DNA of 43,171 bases, from contig NZ_AUWR01000044.1 of assembly GCF_000455125.1 (NCBI RefSeq), positions 1-43,171 on the forward strand. The letters run 5' to 3'. The stretch's first letter is position 1; the number at the start of each line of letters is the position of its first letter. The notes beneath the pieces were generated by a model. The model ran no database searches and had not been told where the DNA came from. It saw nothing but the letters and a program-made list of their open reading frames with translations. Both the position numbers and the translations under genes were made by a program. The DNA comes from Mycobacterium sp. UM_WGJ (GTDB taxonomy: Bacteria > Actinomycetota > Actinomycetes > Mycobacteriales > Mycobacteriaceae). Of this stretch, positions 40,842-43,171 are shown piece after piece.

Positions 40842-42227
40842 CTAGCTGACCGCGCGCTCGGCCCCGCGTTGCGCCTCGGCCGCCAGCACTTCGAGCTGCT
40901 CCAGGCGTGTTCTGGCGAAAGCCTGCTGCTCGGTGATGGTGAGCTGGCCGCGCCGGGTGCTCAGGAAGGTCACGTTCCACGACAGCAGCGTGCTGATCTT
41001 GTTCTTGAACCCGACCAGGTAGATCAGGTGCAGCCCCAGCCAGGCCAGCCAGGCCAGGAAACCGCTGAACTCCAGCGGCCCGATCTTGGTGACCGCGGAG
41101 AACCGGGACACGGTGGCCATCGAGCCCTTGTCCAGGTACTGGAAGGGCTCCCGGTCGGCCGGGTCGGCGCCGCCCAGCTCAGCCTTGATGGTGCTGGCGG
41201 CGTGCTTGGCGCCCTGAATGGCGCCCTGCGCCATCCCTGGGACACCGTCGACGGCCGCCATGTCGCCGACGACGAAGACGTTCGGGTGCCCCGGCACGGA
41301 CAGGTCCGGCAACACCTTGACCCGCCCGGCGCGGTCGAGCTCGACGTCAGACTGCTCGGCGAGATCGCGGCCCAGCGGGCTGGCCGACACACCGGCGGAC
41401 CACACCTTGCACTGGGATTCGATCCGCCGGAGCTTGCCGTCGGCATCCTTGACGGTCAGTCCGTTGCGGTCGACGTCGGTGACCATGGCGCCGAGCTGGA
41501 TCTCCACACCCATCTTCTGCAGCCGCTCGGCGGCCCGGCGGCCCAGCTTCTCGCCCATCGGCGGCAGCACGGCCGGAGCGGCGTCGAGCAGGATCACCCG
41601 CGCCTTGGTCGAGTCGATGTTGCGGAACGCGCCCTTGAGTGTGTAGTTGGCCAATTCGGCGATCTGCCCGGCCATTTCGACGCCGGTGGGGCCCGCGCCG
41701 ACCACCGTGAAGGTCAGCAACTTCTCCCGTCGGGCTTCGTCTCGGGACCGCTCGGCCTGTTCGAAGGCGCTCAGGATGCGGCCCCGCAACTCCAGCGCGT
41801 CGTCGATGGTCTTCATGCCCGGCGCGAACTCGGCGAACTGGTCGTTGCCGAAGTAGGACTGCCCCGCGCCGGCCGCGATGATCAGGCTGTCGAACGGGGT
41901 GTCGTAGGTGTGGCCGAGCACCTCGGAGGTGACGAACTTGCCGGCCAGGTCGATGCGGGTGACATCGCCGAGCAGCACCTGCGCATTGCGCTGCTTGCGC
42001 AGGACAACGCGGGTGGACGGCGCGATCTCACCCTCGGACAGGATGCCCGTCGCAACCTGGTACAGCAGGGGCTGGAACAGGTGGTGAGTGGTGCGGGCGA
42101 TCAACTTGACGTCGACGTCGGCGCGCTTGAGCTTCTTCGCCGCGGTCAAACCACCGAATCCCGAGCCGATGATGACGACCTGGTGGCGTCGGCTCTGCTG
42201 CGCAGTGACTTCAGGCTGGGCGCTCAT
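40842..42227 (-). CDS. ndh: Type II NADH dehydrogenase
   Basis: The 461-residue peripheral membrane flavoprotein passes electrons from NADH to menaquinone without pumping protons. The FAD motif is IIGSGFGG (21-26 core) and the NADH motif VVGAGPTG (177-182 core). The C-terminus contains a hydrophobic, membrane-associated stretch (about 390-415) and a charged tail. It is the counterpart of Rv1854c (Ndh), a known drug target linked to isoniazid response. A CRP-like palindrome lies 23 bases upstream of the start codon. Confidence 0.96.
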   Translation of the reverse strand: MSAQPEVTAQQSRRHQVVIIGSGFGGLTAAKKLKRADVDVKLIARTTHHLFQPLLYQVATGILSEGEIAPSTRVVLRKQRNAQVLLGDVTRIDLAGKFVTSEVLGHTYDTPFDSLIIAAGAGQSYFGNDQFAEFAPGMKTIDDALELRGRILSAFEQAERSRDEARREKLLTFTVVGAGPTGVEMAGQIAELANYTLKGAFRNIDSTKARVILLDAAPAVLPPMGEKLGRRAAERLQKMGVEIQLGAMVTDVDRNGLTVKDADGKLRRIESQCKVWSAGVSASPLGRDLAEQSDVELDRAGRVKVLPDLSVPGHPNVFVVGDMAAVDGVPGMAQGAIQGAKHAASTIKAELGGADPADREPFQYLDKGSMATVSRFSAVTKIGPLEFSGFLAWLAWLGLHLIYLVGFKNKISTLLSWNVTFLSTRRGQLTITEQQAFARTRLEQLEVLAAEAQRGAERAVS

Positions 42228-42249
42228 GGGAATCCGGTTGCTCCTCGAC

Positions 42250-42265
42250 GGTGACTGCGTTCACC
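42250..42265. promoter_or_regulatory. CRP/Fnr-type palindrome upstream of ndh
   Basis: GGTGA-CTGCGT-TCACC is a perfect 5-6-5 inverted repeat. It fits the core GTGA(N6)TCAC of cAMP receptor protein sites. It lies 23-38 bases before the ndh start, so a bound factor could block transcription or early elongation. A second short palindrome, GCGGTCACCGC, is at 42289-42299. Binding is inferred. Confidence 0.5.
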
Positions 42266-42335
42266 CAATACGCTAGTCGACCTAAAAGGCGGTCACCGCA
42301 TCCAGTGGTTGTGGGATTAGCCACTCCCGTCACAG

Positions 42336-43007
42336 TCAGGCAAAGCAGGCCAGCGCCCCGTGGCCGACGTGCAGCGTCTGGCCGGTGATGTGCCGGGCAG
42401 CCGGCGAGGTCAAAAATACCGCGAGACGGGCGATTTCAGCGGCCCCGGTGGGCGGCACACGGGTCAGTCCGTCGTAGCCCGGCCGGGCGCCTTCGCCGGC
42501 GGCCACCACGTTGACGGTGATTCCGCGGGTGCCGAACGCGGTGGCCTGGCCGGCGGTCCAGTTCGACAGTGCGGCCTTGACCGCGGCGTCGGCACCGCCG
42601 TCGCGGGGGTTTTCCGGCAGCACCGAGATGATCGAGCCGCCCGAGCGCAGGTGGTCGCCGATGGTGCCGACGGTCAGCACCGCCGAGAGCACCGTGGCGT
42701 CGAGCGCGCTGCGCCAGGCGCTGGCCTGGTCGGCCAGCGAATAGCCGCGCGGGTCGCCGCCCTGCCAGCGTGGTGCCGGGACGTTGACGATGGTGTCGAG
42801 GTGGTGCGGAAACAACCCGCGGGCAGCCAGCATGCTTGCCGGGTCGGTGTTGTCGCAGACGACCGCATTGGCGTCGAGTTCTTTGGCGGCGACCTCGAGC
42901 TCGGGGCCGCGCAAACCGGCGAGCGTCACCTTGTGGCCAGCCTCGCTGAAACCCTCGGCAACGGTGCGACCCAATTCGGTGTCACCACCGGTGACCAGCA
43001 CATCCAT
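42336..43007 (-). CDS. Degenerate short-chain dehydrogenase/reductase (Rv1856c-like)
   Basis: The 223-residue protein has the SDR cofactor motif at the start (VLVTGGDTELGR) and the family C-terminal GQTLHVGHGALA. The active site is altered: Ser128 (IISVL) and Lys144 (AAVKAAL) are present, but the position of the catalytic Tyr, four residues before the Lys, is Asp140. The product may bind NAD(P) without being a normal dehydrogenase. The ATG has a strong SD (AAGGAGGACCTACCG). A 108-base gap separates it from ndh. Bases 43008-43171 hold no gene I can support. Confidence 0.87.
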   Translation of the reverse strand: MDVLVTGGDTELGRTVAEGFSEAGHKVTLAGLRGPELEVAAKELDANAVVCDNTDPASMLAARGLFPHHLDTIVNVPAPRWQGGDPRGYSLADQASAWRSALDATVLSAVLTVGTIGDHLRSGGSIISVLPENPRDGGADAAVKAALSNWTAGQATAFGTRGITVNVVAAGEGARPGYDGLTRVPPTGAAEIARLAVFLTSPAARHITGQTLHVGHGALACFA

Positions 43008-43171
43008 CGGTAGGTCCTCCTTGTGTTCCGAGCTATGTTACTGGACGGTAGCCGGTTTGCGGGGATGGGGCGGAACTCGGCACAGACACGATCCGGCCAC
43101 AGTCCGGGGTGCACCGGGATTCGACCCGCCGCGCGCCGCTTCGCGCCGCTTGCGATCGCCGCTGTGTTGAC

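Overview
The window is a high-GC actinobacterial chromosome segment and almost certainly comes from a mycobacterium. It carries a PPE-SVP protein, secA2, garA, a DUF881/DUF1290 cluster, glcB (malate synthase G) and guaB1. The gene order largely follows the M. tuberculosis Rv1811-Rv1856c region as I remember it. The species cannot be fixed from the sequence alone. Gene-order comparisons with M. tuberculosis are from memory, not from a search.

Region 1 (1-7137) begins with a perfect hairpin, then an Mg2+-sensing M-box riboswitch. The leader contains mutually exclusive pairings around a strong Shine-Dalgarno and a possible short leader ORF. Downstream are a PPE-SVP gene and an MgtC-family gene. 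Then come a fatty-acid-hydroxylase/sterol-desaturase membrane enzyme, a B-lectin/LysM protein, a secreted serine protease, a VOC protein and an FAD-dependent KstD-like oxidoreductase.

Region 2 (7134-17674) is the conserved core. It holds the BacA-like ABC importer (minus strand), secA2, pgsA2, DUF881-DUF1290-DUF881, gcvH, garA, two MerR-type regulators and a DUF151 nuclease. It combines accessory protein export, a phospholipid enzyme, and metabolic control through GarA and lipoyl-GcvH.

Region 3 (17727-24225) has a DUF2236/TetR operon divergent from gcvB. gcvB is led by a glycine riboswitch with two aptamer-like halves. A secreted GDL-repeat protein follows.

Region 4 (24251-33464, all minus strand) contains glcB and a VWA/solute-binding-like membrane protein. 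It also has guaB1 followed by two overlapping CNNM/CBS membrane proteins and a conserved unknown gene.

Region 5 (33465-37362) looks like an accessory insertion between guaB1 and gnd1. It has about 800 bp without a convincing gene, a striking inverted repeat, two tandem paralogous exported histidine-phosphatase-fold proteins that seem to lack the second catalytic His, and an Asp-nucleophile alpha/beta hydrolase.

Region 6 (37367-43007) has gnd1, an M56 peptidase/BlaI pair with a candidate BlaI operator shared with a divergent thioesterase, ndh with a CRP-type palindrome upstream, and an SDR that has lost its catalytic Tyr. The urease operon I recall between the thioesterase and ndh in M. tuberculosis is absent. 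No tRNA, rRNA, CRISPR array or insertion sequence was recognised.
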